Shown here in pieces: positions 47,081-55,374 of a stretch of DNA of 64,000 nt. The translations under genes and the position numbers were made by a program. The DNA comes from Elusimicrobiota bacterium (GTDB lineage: Bacteria > Elusimicrobiota > Elusimicrobia > UBA1565), in the NCBI GenBank assembly GCA_016212885.1, contig JACRDO010000121.1, forward strand, positions 1 through 64,000. Direction: 5' to 3'. The first letter of the stretch is position 1. Every line of letters starts with the position of its first letter. A model generated the notes under the pieces. The model did no database searches and was not told the DNA's origin. It was given only the letters and a program-made list of their open reading frames with translations.

Positions 47081-47827
47081 ATGATCCACATGCTCCCGGT
47101 TCTGCTGCAGGTTCTCTTGGCCTGCGCCCCAGGCGCAGGAGCCGTTGGCCCGCTCATGCATTTCGAGGGGCGCCTGCTGGATGTCCAAGGCCGGCCCTTG
47201 AGCGGGACCTACCTTCTGGACTTCCGGGTCTACGACAAGCTGGCCGGAAACGCGGTGATCTGGCTGGAATCCCAGTACGTTTCAGTCAAAGGGGGCTCTT
47301 TCATGGCGGAGCTCGGGCGGACGAATCCGCTGCCGGAGAAGGTTTTGAGCGCCGCGCACCGCGTGGCGGTCTCGGCGCCGCCCGGCCTGCCCTGGAAGCC
47401 GCTCCTGGCCATCGCGCGTCTGGCTCAGGGTTCCGCGGCGGCGCAGAAGGCCGCCAAGAAGCTCAAAACCGAAGGCCGCAAGGAAGGAGCCCCGGTCCCG
47501 CTCCAAGGGGAGGACAAGATCCGCCGGCTCGAGGAGGAGCTGGGCGAGTTCAAGAGGGCTGCTGAGCGCTCCAAGAAAGAGGCGGAGGAGTCCCGCGGGC
47601 GGCTGGAAGCTTTGGAGAAGACCGTGCGTGGGTCCGGCCTGGAGCCGGGGGAGGGCGGCGTGCGGATCTATGAGGTGCTCCCGGGCGATACCCTGCGGAG
47701 CATCGCGATCAAGCTCTACGGAGACGCGGACCGCTGGGCCGACCTCTACGATGCGAATCACGACCGGCTTCAGAGGGGCGGAGATCCCATGGCGGGCCAG
47801 CGGCTCGTGGCGCCGAAGGCCAGATAG
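47081..47827 (+). CDS. Exported LysM protein with coiled coil
   Basis: 248 residues from ATG 47081, with GGAGG 7 nt upstream; the longer frame inside the previous gene is ignored. A signal peptide (MIHMLPVLLQVLLACAPGAGA) is followed by a beta-rich module (FEGRLLDVQGRPLSGTYLLDFRVYD...W-L-E). This type is common at the N-terminus of fibre-like surface proteins. A coiled coil follows (about 140-190, RRLEEELGEFKRAAERS), then a C-terminal LysM domain (YEVLPGDTLRSIAIKLYGD...GQRLVAP). LysM binds peptidoglycan, so the protein probably bridges the wall to the propeller or the outer-membrane barrel encoded on either side. Confidence 0.85.
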   Translation: MIHMLPVLLQVLLACAPGAGAVGPLMHFEGRLLDVQGRPLSGTYLLDFRVYDKLAGNAVIWLESQYVSVKGGSFMAELGRTNPLPEKVLSAAHRVAVSAPPGLPWKPLLAIARLAQGSAAAQKAAKKLKTEGRKEGAPVPLQGEDKIRRLEEELGEFKRAAERSKKEAEESRGRLEALEKTVRGSGLEPGEGGVRIYEVLPGDTLRSIAIKLYGDADRWADLYDANHDRLQRGGDPMAGQRLVAPKAR

Positions 47828-47836
47828 GGGGGCGCC

Positions 47837-49570
47837 ATGAACGCTGAAATAGAAAACCAAATGGCCCTCATCAAGCGAAGCCTTCGCGTCCTCTCGCTGG
47901 CCGTCCCGCTGGCAGGGCTTCTTGCGGCCCCCTCCCGCGGCCAGGAAACGGTCGGCGCCCGCATCGTCGGCTTCCAAGACGCCCTGACCCTGCGCGTCGC
48001 AGACGAGGTGATTCAGTTGGGCCCCGGCTCCATGGGCTACGTGATCCCGGCCGGAGCCAAGACGGCCGTGCTGGCAGGCGAGGCCATGATGCTCGTCGGG
48101 AGCGCCTTGGTGAAGGCGGGCCCCGGCGCGGGCTTCATTGTCGTGGACGTCGCCGGGCAGGCGGGGTTGGCCGTTTCGAACGGGGTCGTCGAGGCGACGC
48201 TCTCGGACGGCACCCGCGTCGAATACGCGGCGGGGCAATTTCTTTCGCCGGCCGCGGCCGGGGCTCCGTCGCCCGCGGCCAAACCCCCGGCCGCGGTCTT
48301 CCAGCCGCCGGAGGCCGTCTCGCCTGCGGCGCCTGCGCCTGCGGCGCAGGAAGCGCCGCCCTTCGACCCGCTGACATCGCTCGCCAACGCCATGTCCAAG
48401 CTGGCGCGGCTGGGCAAGCCGGAGTTCAAGGTCGTCGTCGATATCCACCCGTACTACCGTTTCGACGGGACCTACGACTCGAACATCTATATGGTCCCCA
48501 AGGACCGTTCGAACGGCACGCCTACCGGGGGCGGAGTGGTCGGCTCTTGGATCACGAGCAACAACGTCGGCCTGCGCTTCAGCGCGCCGATCAACCGCAG
48601 GCATGCGCTGGAGGGCGGCTATGACCTGAAGGCCCTCTCGTACGCCAAGCAGTCCAAGACGAACGACACCTTCATGCAAGCCGTGACGGCCGTCTACGCC
48701 TACAGCGGCCTGCAGGGCGTCAAGGGAAAACTGACGGAAGGCTATCTCAGCACCACGGACCCGGCCTTCAGCGAGCTCGTCGGGCGCGAGCAGAGGTTCC
48801 AGAACAACCTGGGCGCTCAGATCGACGTGGCCCGCAGCCGGCTGTTCGTGTACACGCTCGAGGGGGATCATGCCTTCCATAAGTACCTGAATCCGTCGCT
48901 CGCGGCCCTGCTCAACCGCTGGGAAGCCAGCGGAGGCATCAAGGCGGGCATTCTCCTCCAGCCGAAGACCAGGCTCTACGCCGCCTTCCGCCAGGGCGTC
49001 ATCCACTACTCCGCGGGCAGGCGCGCGAACTCCAGGTCCACTCAGGTCGGCCTGGGCCTGAGCGGACGCTTCAGCGCGAAGCTGAACGGGCTCGTGGAAA
49101 TGAACGTCAACTCAAGACGGTACGTTGAAGCGTCCGCGGCCGGGCCGCAGACCGTGACCTCCGTGCTCAGCGCCGTGCAGCTGAGCTATCAGCCCGGACA
49201 GCGCACGCAGCTCTCCATGCGCTTCAACCGGAACATCAGCGAGTCGACGTTCGGCAGCAACCGCTACTACGTGGCCACGGGGCTGCAGTTCCAGGCGAGC
49301 CATGCCTACCACCGCCTCACCTTCGGCGCGAACGCGCAGTACGAGGTGGACCGCTACCCGGAGGCCGGGTCCGTGCCGACTGCGAACGGGCCAATAATCC
49401 AAAGCCGGCGCGACGACCTCTACGCGGGAGGCGGCAGCATCGACTGGAAGCTGCGGCCCTGGATGACGCTCGGCATAGCCTATCAGCGGATGCAGAGGTT
49501 CTCCATCTACTCGGGGCAGTACAACTACGCGGACGACCGGTCATCGGTGAACGCGCGGCTGAGCTTTTAG
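47837..49570 (+). CDS. Outer-membrane beta-barrel (BBP2-like) with N-terminal FecR-like domain
   Basis: 577 residues. The ATG follows AGGGGGG by a short spacer. An N-terminal basic/hydrophobic segment (about 14-35, ending SRG) is the export signal. Residues about 40-140 are short strands with AVLAGEAMMLVGSALV and SNGVVEATLSDGTRVEYAAGQ, like FecR-type domains. A Pro/Ala linker precedes a barrel of alternating strands (about 195-577): YYRFDGTYDSNIY, GGYDLKALSYAK, AYQRMQRFSIYSGQYNY and a terminal NARLSF ending in Phe. BBP2-type barrels often occur with polysaccharide or envelope-spanning systems. It ends the sigma-54-controlled gene set. Confidence 0.85.
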   Translation: MNAEIENQMALIKRSLRVLSLAVPLAGLLAAPSRGQETVGARIVGFQDALTLRVADEVIQLGPGSMGYVIPAGAKTAVLAGEAMMLVGSALVKAGPGAGFIVVDVAGQAGLAVSNGVVEATLSDGTRVEYAAGQFLSPAAAGAPSPAAKPPAAVFQPPEAVSPAAPAPAAQEAPPFDPLTSLANAMSKLARLGKPEFKVVVDIHPYYRFDGTYDSNIYMVPKDRSNGTPTGGGVVGSWITSNNVGLRFSAPINRRHALEGGYDLKALSYAKQSKTNDTFMQAVTAVYAYSGLQGVKGKLTEGYLSTTDPAFSELVGREQRFQNNLGAQIDVARSRLFVYTLEGDHAFHKYLNPSLAALLNRWEASGGIKAGILLQPKTRLYAAFRQGVIHYSAGRRANSRSTQVGLGLSGRFSAKLNGLVEMNVNSRRYVEASAAGPQTVTSVLSAVQLSYQPGQRTQLSMRFNRNISESTFGSNRYYVATGLQFQASHAYHRLTFGANAQYEVDRYPEAGSVPTANGPIIQSRRDDLYAGGGSIDWKLRPWMTLGIAYQRMQRFSIYSGQYNYADDRSSVNARLSF

Positions 49571-50040
49571 TGAAGGTCGTTTCCGGGGGCCAGACGGGCG
49601 TGGACCGGGCGGCCCTGGATGCGGCCTTGGATTCGGGCATCCCCTGCGGGGGCTTCGCGCCGAAAGGGCGGCTGGCGGAAGACGGGTGGATTCCGGAGCG
49701 CTACCCTTTGGCGGAGTGCGCCAGCGCGGACTATTCCGAGAGGACCAAGCAGAACATCCTGCATTCGGATGCCACGCTGATCCTGTACGAAGGCGAGCTC
49801 GACGGCGGGACCCTGCTCACCCGGGACATCTGCCTCAAGAACCGCAGACCCTTCGCCGCGGTGGCGCTCGATCGCCGGACCCCCGGGGAATCCGCGTCGC
49901 TGTGCCTGGAGTTCATGCGCACAGCGAAGCCCAGGGTCTTGAACGTGGCCGGGCCGCGCGAGTCGGGCCGGCCGGGCATCCAGGCCCGCGCTTTTGCCGT
50001 CCTGCGCGTGGTCTTCTCATCCTGCGCCAGTCCTTCTTGA
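49570..50040 (+). CDS. SLOG-fold YpsA/putative molybdenum-carrier-like protein
   Basis: 156 residues from a GTG that shares its first G with the previous TAG. The nucleotide-binding signature VVSGGQTGVDRAALDAAL, with GGFAPKGRLAEDG downstream, is typical of the putative molybdenum carrier/SLOG family. ATLILYEGELDGGTLLT continues the Rossmann-like core. These proteins bind nucleotides or nucleotide-derived ligands; the molybdenum link comes from crystallised homologues. Position after the barrel may be read-through rather than functional linkage. Confidence 0.88.
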   Translation: MKVVSGGQTGVDRAALDAALDSGIPCGGFAPKGRLAEDGWIPERYPLAECASADYSERTKQNILHSDATLILYEGELDGGTLLTRDICLKNRRPFAAVALDRRTPGESASLCLEFMRTAKPRVLNVAGPRESGRPGIQARAFAVLRVVFSSCASPS

Positions 50041-50065
50041 CAGGCCTTCGGCCCCGTGGTAGGAT
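50037..50065 (+). promoter_or_regulatory. Sigma-70 type promoter of the YtxH gene
   Basis: TTGACA (50037-50042), 17-bp spacer, TAGGAT (50060-50065). The -35 overlaps the SLOG stop codon. AGGGAGG just downstream is the ribosome-binding site. Confidence 0.65.
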
Positions 50066-50086
50066 GATTCCGGTAGGGAGGATATG

Positions 50087-50347
50087 ATGAGCGAGAACAA
50101 GTGGCTGCCGTACTTCGTGGCGGGCCTCGGCGCGGGCGCCCTCTTCGGCGTCCTGTTCGCCCCGCGGCCGGGCAAGGAGACGCGCGAGAAGATCGGCGAC
50201 TGGCTCAAGCAGAAGCGCCATGAGACCGAAGAGACTCTGCACGAACTGCGGGAGAAGGCCGGCATCCAGAGGGACAAGCTCGCCGCGGCCGTGAAAGCCG
50301 GGCGCGAAGCCTACAAGCAGAACGATCCGAACCTGGTGAAGTCCTAG
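50087..50347 (+). CDS. YtxH-domain small membrane protein
   Basis: 86 residues from the second of two adjacent ATGs (50084, 50087); GGGAGG lies 5 nt before the second. One N-terminal transmembrane helix (YFVAGLGAGALFGVLFAP) is followed by the family motif RPGKETREKIGDWL and an amphipathic charged helix. YtxH proteins are small, general-stress-associated membrane proteins of unclear mechanism. It has its own promoter and a hairpin terminator directly after the stop. Confidence 0.88.
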   Translation: MSENKWLPYFVAGLGAGALFGVLFAPRPGKETREKIGDWLKQKRHETEETLHELREKAGIQRDKLAAAVKAGREAYKQNDPNLVKS

Positions 50348-50350
50348 GTC

Positions 50351-51001
50351 CTAGGCTTCCTCCGAGTCCGAGGCTTTGGACTCGGAGGAAGATTTCTGGA
50401 TCGGAAGGCTCGGGGGCAGGGCGGTTCCCACCGAGAAGACGGACTGTATCCCCTGCTGAAGTGTCATGTTCGTCTCGTAGGTCTTATCCTTCGGGACCAG
50501 GATGATGTCGCCGATGTAGAGGTTGTTCGTCGGCACGTAGACGCTCACGAGCTCCTCGGAGCCCTCTCCCTTGCTAAGCCTGACCTGGCTGGTCGCGAAG
50601 CCGAGGCTGTAGACCCCGGGCCGCGGATACTCCACGAGCACGACGCTGCGGAAGTGGGAGGATGCGCCCGGGGCCAGGACCTTGGCCATCTGCCGGATGG
50701 TCCGGTAGAGCCCGCCGAAGACCGGGATCCGCTGAAGGAGCGCCTCCAGGAGGTCGATCAGGCGCCGCCCGGCCGGGGTCGATGCCAGCAATCCTATCCC
50801 CAGCAGCAGGAGCAAGGCCGACAGCAGGCCCAGGCCCGGCACCCGGTGTCCGAAAAAGATGATGGCGATCGGGGAGAGCATGCCGTCGATGAGGATCACG
50901 ATCCAGTAGGCGAGGGCGATCGATATCCCGATCGGCCCGATGAACAGGAGACCCGCGATCAGATAGTGTCGAAGATTGCGCATGACGGTTCGGAATCCCA
51001 T
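50351..51001 (-). CDS. DUF502 membrane protein
   Basis: 216 residues from an ATG overlapping the preceding TAA by 1 nt. Two hydrophobic segments near the N-terminus (YLIAGLLFIGPIGISIALAYWIV and LGLLSALLLLLGIGLLA) are followed by the family-typical RIPVFGGLYRTIRQ and VVLVEYPRPGVYSLGFAT, then VYVPTNNLYIGDIILVP. The Ser/Glu-rich tail is encoded by an inverted repeat that may act as terminator. Function of DUF502 is unknown. Downstream of pilT and a Cys-repeat protein on the same strand. Confidence 0.9.
   Translation of the reverse strand: MGFRTVMRNLRHYLIAGLLFIGPIGISIALAYWIVILIDGMLSPIAIIFFGHRVPGLGLLSALLLLLGIGLLASTPAGRRLIDLLEALLQRIPVFGGLYRTIRQMAKVLAPGASSHFRSVVLVEYPRPGVYSLGFATSQVRLSKGEGSEELVSVYVPTNNLYIGDIILVPKDKTYETNMTLQQGIQSVFSVGTALPPSLPIQKSSSESKASDSEEA
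50356..50391. terminator. 14-bp perfect inverted repeat, bidirectional terminator candidate
   Basis: CTTCCTCCGAGTCC (50356-50369) and GGACTCGGAGGAAG (50378-50391) pair perfectly across an 8-nt loop. It lies 9 nt past the YtxH stop and inside the last codons of the convergent DUF502 gene. Neither side has a strong T-run. Confidence 0.6.
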
Positions 51002-52041
51002 TATTTCTTCCCCGTTTCGATCTTGAAGGTCTTGAGCAGGCGGTCGTAGACCGGGAGGTAGCGGTCGAACAGGTCGGAGGGCGCGCCGTAGGACAGGGCC
51101 AGGTAGCTGTCGCTCAGGCGGATGAAAACGGTCTTGGACTCCTTTTGGACGCCCAGGTGCGCGCTCGGACGGCCGTCCACGTCCGTCCGGGCCTCCTCCA
51201 TGGCGCCGTGCCAGTCCTTCTCCCGCCAGATCGCGGTCTTCATATCCACGTAGCCGCTCGCGCCCTGGCGCTGCCGGGTGATGCTCAGCGTCACCGGCCG
51301 TCCGTCCCTTAGGAGGTCGAGCTGCAGGTAGATCGACGGGGTCTCGTCGCGCCACGCGTCGCTCAGGTGCCAGTCCTTGGGGTAATCGAAGGAAAGCTCG
51401 CCGGGGAGGCGGTAGCGGCGGTAGTCGGCGTTCCCGGGGACCTTGGGGGCGGCTTTGGCCTTGTCCACGCACTCGACCGGCTCGAAGGGGTTCTCCGTCG
51501 CGCGGCGCTCCGCGCCCGGGGGGCAGCGCACGGGCTTGGGGATGCGCGGCTGCGTGCTCGCGCTCGCGCCGAAGTCTAGAGCGGCCGCGGGCTCCTCCGA
51601 TTGGGAGAGATCCCGCTCGCAGCGGAACGCCCTCATCTGGTTGGGCGTGGGGAGGGGGCGGTAGCCGCGCGGGCATTGCGGCCCGGCCGCGAAGCCGGGC
51701 TCGATCTTTTCGCAGTCGTATTCCCTGCTGGCCTCCGAGGCGGGGATGGGCCTATGGCCGGGAGGGCACGCGCCCCTGGGGGCCGAGAGCCGCACATCGG
51801 AGACCGCGCATTTGAACGGATCATAGGCGTCGGAGGTCGTGACGGGCTGGGATCCCGCGGGGCAGTCGATGCCTTTTCGGTAGCGCTCGTCGAGGAGGAT
51901 GCAGACCCAGGGGCTGCGGGGGTCCGGGGTCCGCGCCGGCCGCGAGCCTTGGGGACAGCGGGTGATGGCCCTGAGGGCGCGCGCGTCGAGCGGGAGGCAG
52001 CTCAGCAGCAGGCAGGCGATGATCGGGAACCCGGATCTCAT
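51001..52041 (-). CDS. Exported protein with five Cys-bracketed repeats and a C-terminal PsbP-like domain
   Basis: 346 residues from ATG 52041; a much longer open frame upstream is only the shadow of pilT. After a signal peptide (FPIIACLLLSCLPLDARA) come five copies of C-P-x-G-x-x-x followed 10-11 residues later by Cys. Examples are CPQGSRPARTP...C, CPAGSQPV...C, CPPGHRPIP...C, CPRGYRPLP...C and CPPGAERR...C. Each pair could form a disulfide loop. The C-terminal part (LPGELSFDYPKDWHL, IYLQLDLLRDGRPVTLSI) resembles PsbP/MOG1-like folds. Between pilT and DUF502. I do not know a named family for the repeat. A pilus or surface role is only suggested by the neighbour. Confidence 0.75.
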   Translation of the reverse strand: MRSGFPIIACLLLSCLPLDARALRAITRCPQGSRPARTPDPRSPWVCILLDERYRKGIDCPAGSQPVTTSDAYDPFKCAVSDVRLSAPRGACPPGHRPIPASEASREYDCEKIEPGFAAGPQCPRGYRPLPTPNQMRAFRCERDLSQSEEPAAALDFGASASTQPRIPKPVRCPPGAERRATENPFEPVECVDKAKAAPKVPGNADYRRYRLPGELSFDYPKDWHLSDAWRDETPSIYLQLDLLRDGRPVTLSITRQRQGASGYVDMKTAIWREKDWHGAMEEARTDVDGRPSAHLGVQKESKTVFIRLSDSYLALSYGAPSDLFDRYLPVYDRLLKTFKIETGKK

Positions 52042-52067
52042 CAGGACGTCCGCGGCCGGCTCTCTGC

Positions 52068-53129
52068 TCAGCCCAAGAGCTGCGGGTTGCGCATCGTCAT
52101 CATGGCCGTCTCGCGGGTGATGATCTGCCGCTGGTAGAGAGCCTTGATGGAGGCGTCCTTCGAGATCATGCCCTGGCTGGTGCCGGTCTGCAGGACGTCG
52201 TAGATCTGGGCGAGCTTGCCTTCCTTGACGAGCTGGCGGACCGCCGGGGTCGCCAGCAGCACCTCGATGGCCAGCGCGAGCCCCGTCTTGTCGGCCCTGG
52301 GCAGGAGGTCCTGGGAGATGATAGCCTCGATCGTGTTGCAGAGCTGGTCGCGGATCGTCTCCTGCTCGTCGCCCGGGAAGGCGCTGACGATGCGCTGGGC
52401 CGTCTTGGCCGCGTCCGGGGTATGCAGCGTGGTCAGGACCAGGTGGCCGGTCTCGGCCGCGGTCAGGGCGGCCTTGATCGACTCGGGGGTGCGCATCTCG
52501 CCGATGCAGATCACGTCGGGGTCCTGGCGGAGGGCGTCCTGGATGCCGACCTCGAAGGACGGGACGTCGACGCCCACCTCGCGCTGGAGGAAGAAGCAGC
52601 GCACGGGGTTGAAGAGCGTCTCGATGGGGTCCTCGATGGTGACCACCTTCCCGGGCTGGCCCTGCTTGTTGATGTGGTCGAGCATCGCGGCCATCGTGGT
52701 GCTCTTGCCCGTCCCCGTCGCGCCGGTGATGAACACGATCCCCCGGGTCTTCTGGGTCAGGGACCCGACGATCGGCGGCAGGCCGAGGGCCGAGAGCGGG
52801 TAGATCTTTGTCGGGATGATGCGCAGCGAGGCCGCGATGGTCCCCTGCGCTTTGCAGAGGTTCATGCGGAAGCGCCCGAGCCCGGCGAGGGTGAAGGAGA
52901 TGTTGACGCGGCTCTCGTCCTGGAAGACCTTCTTGTGGTATTCGTTGAGGTAGGGCGAGGTCATCTGCCAGATGACCGAGGAATCGACCACCGGCCTTTG
53001 GGTGGGGGCGACGTCGTGGCAGATGCGGTAGATCGGCGGATGGCCGTGCAGCAGATGCAGGTCCGAGCCGCCCAGCGAGACGGCTTCGCGAAGGAGAGTC
53101 TCGAGTTGCGAATCTGTCCCAACCGCCAT
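52068..53129 (-). CDS. pilT: Type IV pilus retraction ATPase PilT
   Basis: 353 residues, normal length. GGGAGGGG precedes the ATG by 4 nt. The N-terminal PAS-like domain starts GGSDLHLLHG. The ATPase core has Walker A GATGTGKST, the Asp box TIEDPIE, Walker B DALRQDPDVICIGEMR and the His box TGHLVLTTLHT. The C-terminal IYDVLQTG corresponds to the PilT region needed for retraction. PilT powers pilus disassembly and twitching. No other pil genes are in the window. Confidence 0.95.
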   Translation of the reverse strand: MAVGTDSQLETLLREAVSLGGSDLHLLHGHPPIYRICHDVAPTQRPVVDSSVIWQMTSPYLNEYHKKVFQDESRVNISFTLAGLGRFRMNLCKAQGTIAASLRIIPTKIYPLSALGLPPIVGSLTQKTRGIVFITGATGTGKSTTMAAMLDHINKQGQPGKVVTIEDPIETLFNPVRCFFLQREVGVDVPSFEVGIQDALRQDPDVICIGEMRTPESIKAALTAAETGHLVLTTLHTPDAAKTAQRIVSAFPGDEQETIRDQLCNTIEAIISQDLLPRADKTGLALAIEVLLATPAVRQLVKEGKLAQIYDVLQTGTSQGMISKDASIKALYQRQIITRETAMMTMRNPQLLG

Positions 53130-53204
53130 AGTCCCCTCCCATGCCCGCCCTGGACGGGCGGCGCCATGAAAGCCTAGCGTTAATCCCGGGTTCGTTTCAA
53201 GCCC

Positions 53205-53231
53205 CCGGCGACGGGCGCAGCCCGTCGCCGG
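53205..53231. other. Strong 12-bp hairpin in the pilT upstream region
   Basis: CCGGCGACGGGC (53205-53216) and GCCCGTCGCCGG (53220-53231) pair perfectly with a 3-nt loop, followed on the plus strand by TCTTTT. About 75 bp upstream of pilT. No plus-strand gene ends nearby, so it may insulate pilT from upstream transcription. Confidence 0.5.
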
Positions 53232-53305
53232 TCTTTTGGCAACATTCCCTCAAGAAGGCTTGCATGTCCCGCCTTAGCTTCTGCCTCAAGTTCCCAAAAT
53301 ACCTC

Positions 53306-53322
53306 GGCGGGCAAAGCCCGCC
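53306..53322 (-). terminator. Terminator after the DUF922 gene
   Basis: GGCGGGC (53306-53312), loop of 3 nt, GCCCGCC (53316-53322), directly behind the DUF922 stop in minus-strand reading, followed by a short TATTTT. Confidence 0.5.
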
Positions 53323-53329
53323 TCGGGCG

Positions 53330-54355
53330 CTAGATCTGCGGGTGGCACTCCGGCCTTTGATATACGATTTTGTCGAAGTCGTACTGCTTCTGCTCCAACG
53401 CGGAATAATGGGTGTGCAGCATGTCCTTGAGCGAGGCCTCGAAGTCATCGCAGGGCCCGGCGCCGAAGCGCTCCAGGGCCCTGTGGATCTCGTTGGCCGA
53501 TTGGATCGCGATGGCCTTATGGCTCTCCTCATGGGCCTGCACCGTGCGCAGGGCTTTGTCCCACTGGGCCCGGAGTTCAGCCGGACCTCGGCGGTCCCAG
53601 CGCGGCAGGGTGATGACCACGTTCAAGTTCACGCTGAAGGAGGTCAGCCGGCATTGGCCGTCCGGGCCCGGCGCGAATACGTAAGGGGACCGGATGTCGC
53701 TGTCCGTCTTCCCCATGCTGTTGCGCCCGAGCGCGGGGTTGTATGGGCCGAGCTTCTCGATCTGCTCTGCAAGCTGCTGCCGGTCTGAGCCATGGATGGC
53801 GTAGTACTTGTAGGAGGTCGAGACGTTCACGCCGGAGAGCCGGCCGGCGTGAACGTGGCAGGAGGCTTGGTTGAAGACGGCCCGGGCCGGGCTCGGCCGG
53901 CGCGCGGCGGGCGCCGCCTGCCGCCGGTTCGGAAGGCTTCCAGAGGCGGAGACATCGGGGGGCTTGCGGACGGACGCCTGCGTCCTTTGGCTGCTCTTCG
54001 GCCGCGGGGGGAGCCATGTCCTGACCGGCGTGGGGCCGGTTCCCGCCTTGGAAATGCCCGGCTTGAGTTGGGGCTTCGGCGCGCCGGCTTCCAGCGCGGA
54101 CCGGGCGTAATCCTCCAAAGTGAGCGCCTTGGCCGAAGCGCCGGGCTGGGCTTTCGACGGCATGGCGAGCTCGTCCGAAGACAAAGACATCTCATTCTCC
54201 GCGGGTGAGAGGCCCAGGGATGAAAGGACGGGCTCCTTGAGCAGAGTGCCGGCCGCGATCAGAAGCCCCGCCGCGGCCGCGGCGCCGCATCCGAAAAACA
54301 GCGCGCGCAAGGAAGCCTGGGCTGCGGGTTTCTCCTGCTGAGGTTCGCCGGGCAT
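53330..54355 (-). CDS. DUF922 putative zinc protease, membrane-anchored
   Basis: 341 residues. One N-terminal hydrophobic helix (about 19-40, LFFGCGAAAAAGLLIAAGTLL) acts as signal anchor. A long Pro/Ser/Lys-rich linker leads to the C-terminal domain (about 155-341). That domain has YYAIHGSDRQQLAEQI and the motif HEESHKAIA, an H-E-x-x-H zinc-binding site as in DUF922 predicted secreted Zn-dependent proteases. Two Cys (CHVHAG and CDDFEA region) could form a disulfide. Substrate unknown. It is divergent from dus. Confidence 0.82.
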   Translation of the reverse strand: MPGEPQQEKPAAQASLRALFFGCGAAAAAGLLIAAGTLLKEPVLSSLGLSPAENEMSLSSDELAMPSKAQPGASAKALTLEDYARSALEAGAPKPQLKPGISKAGTGPTPVRTWLPPRPKSSQRTQASVRKPPDVSASGSLPNRRQAAPAARRPSPARAVFNQASCHVHAGRLSGVNVSTSYKYYAIHGSDRQQLAEQIEKLGPYNPALGRNSMGKTDSDIRSPYVFAPGPDGQCRLTSFSVNLNVVITLPRWDRRGPAELRAQWDKALRTVQAHEESHKAIAIQSANEIHRALERFGAGPCDDFEASLKDMLHTHYSALEQKQYDFDKIVYQRPECHPQI

Positions 54356-54405
54356 GGCGGAGGCTCGATTGAGGAGATTCTACGTCTTTTTGCTACCCTA
54401 TACGT

Positions 54406-55374
54406 ATGCTCCGGATAGGCTCCCTCGTCATCGAAAGCGGGGTCCTGCAGTCGCCCATGGCGGACTGCACGGACCTCGCCTTCCGGCTGATCGGCCGCGA
54501 GATGGGCCTTGAGTTCGCTTTCCTGGAGATGGTTTCAGCGCGTTCGCTCCTGCGGCGAAACGCCAAGACCTTGGACATGATGAAGACCGCGCCCCAAGAC
54601 CGGCCGCTGGGCGTCCAGCTTTTCGGCGCGGACCCCGGCCTGCTCGCCGAGGCCGCGGCCGCGGTGGAAGGGATGGGCTTCGACCTTCTCGACATCAACT
54701 GCGGATGCCCCGTGCCCAAAGTCATCGCCGGCGGGGCGGGCGCCGCGATGCTCAAGACTCCGGGGAAAGCCGAGGCAATCTTCAAAAGCGTGGTCCGCGC
54801 AATCAAGCGCATCCCGGTCACGGTCAAGACCCGCACGGGCTTCGACGATGCGAGCGGCTGGGAAGCCGTGGAGCTGGCCCGGAGGGCGCAGGGGGCCGGG
54901 ATCGCGGCCCTCACGGTGCATGGACGCACCCGGAGCCAGCGCTACGCAGGGAAGGCCGACTGGGCCGCCATCGGCAGGGTGAAGGCCGCGGTCTCGATCC
55001 CGGTCATCGGCAATGGAAGCGTGATGAGCGGAGCCGACGCCCTCGCCCTCAGGGAAGCCAGCTCCTGCGACGGCGTGATGATCGGGCGCGGAGCCTTGGG
55101 CAACCCCTGGCTCTACCGGGAGGCCCGCGCCGCTCTCAAGGGCGAAGCTCCGCGGACCGAGAAACCTTCGCTCGATGACCGGCGCTCCGTTGCGCTCGAG
55201 CACTTGGAGCTCGAGGTCCGCTTCGAGGGTGAGCGGCGCGCGGCCTTGAACATGCGAAGGATCGCAGCCTGGTACTTCCCCGGCTTCCCGGGCGCGGCGG
55301 CCTTCCGCGCAGGGGTCTGCGCGTCGAAGAGCTCCCTGCGGATTCGCGAGCTGATCGAAGGCTTCGGCCGCTAG
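54406..55374 (+). CDS. dusB: tRNA-dihydrouridine synthase (DusB-like)
   Basis: 322 residues. FMN-dependent TIM barrel with LQSPMADCTDLAFR near the N-terminus and catalytic Cys101 in INCGCPVPKV. It also has AAMLKTP, VTVKTRTGFDD, LTVHGRTRSQRYAGKADW, the FMN-phosphate loop IGNGSV and MIGRGALGNPW. It reduces uridine in tRNA D-loops. DusB subtype is the best fit but not certain. No Shine-Dalgarno; a -10-like TACCCT ends 6 nt before the ATG. Its stop overlaps that of pyk in a palindrome. Confidence 0.93.
   Translation: MLRIGSLVIESGVLQSPMADCTDLAFRLIGREMGLEFAFLEMVSARSLLRRNAKTLDMMKTAPQDRPLGVQLFGADPGLLAEAAAAVEGMGFDLLDINCGCPVPKVIAGGAGAAMLKTPGKAEAIFKSVVRAIKRIPVTVKTRTGFDDASGWEAVELARRAQGAGIAALTVHGRTRSQRYAGKADWAAIGRVKAAVSIPVIGNGSVMSGADALALREASSCDGVMIGRGALGNPWLYREARAALKGEAPRTEKPSLDDRRSVALEHLELEVRFEGERRAALNMRRIAAWYFPGFPGAAAFRAGVCASKSSLRIRELIEGFGR

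Noticed and set aside
52042-53142. N-terminal 367-codon extension of the Cys-repeat protein
   Set aside because: It is the out-of-frame shadow of pilT; the real start with a signal peptide is at 52041.
53235-53260. Second sigma-54 promoter (TTGGCAACATTCC)
   Set aside because: The -24 half matches but no GC at the -12 position with correct spacing.
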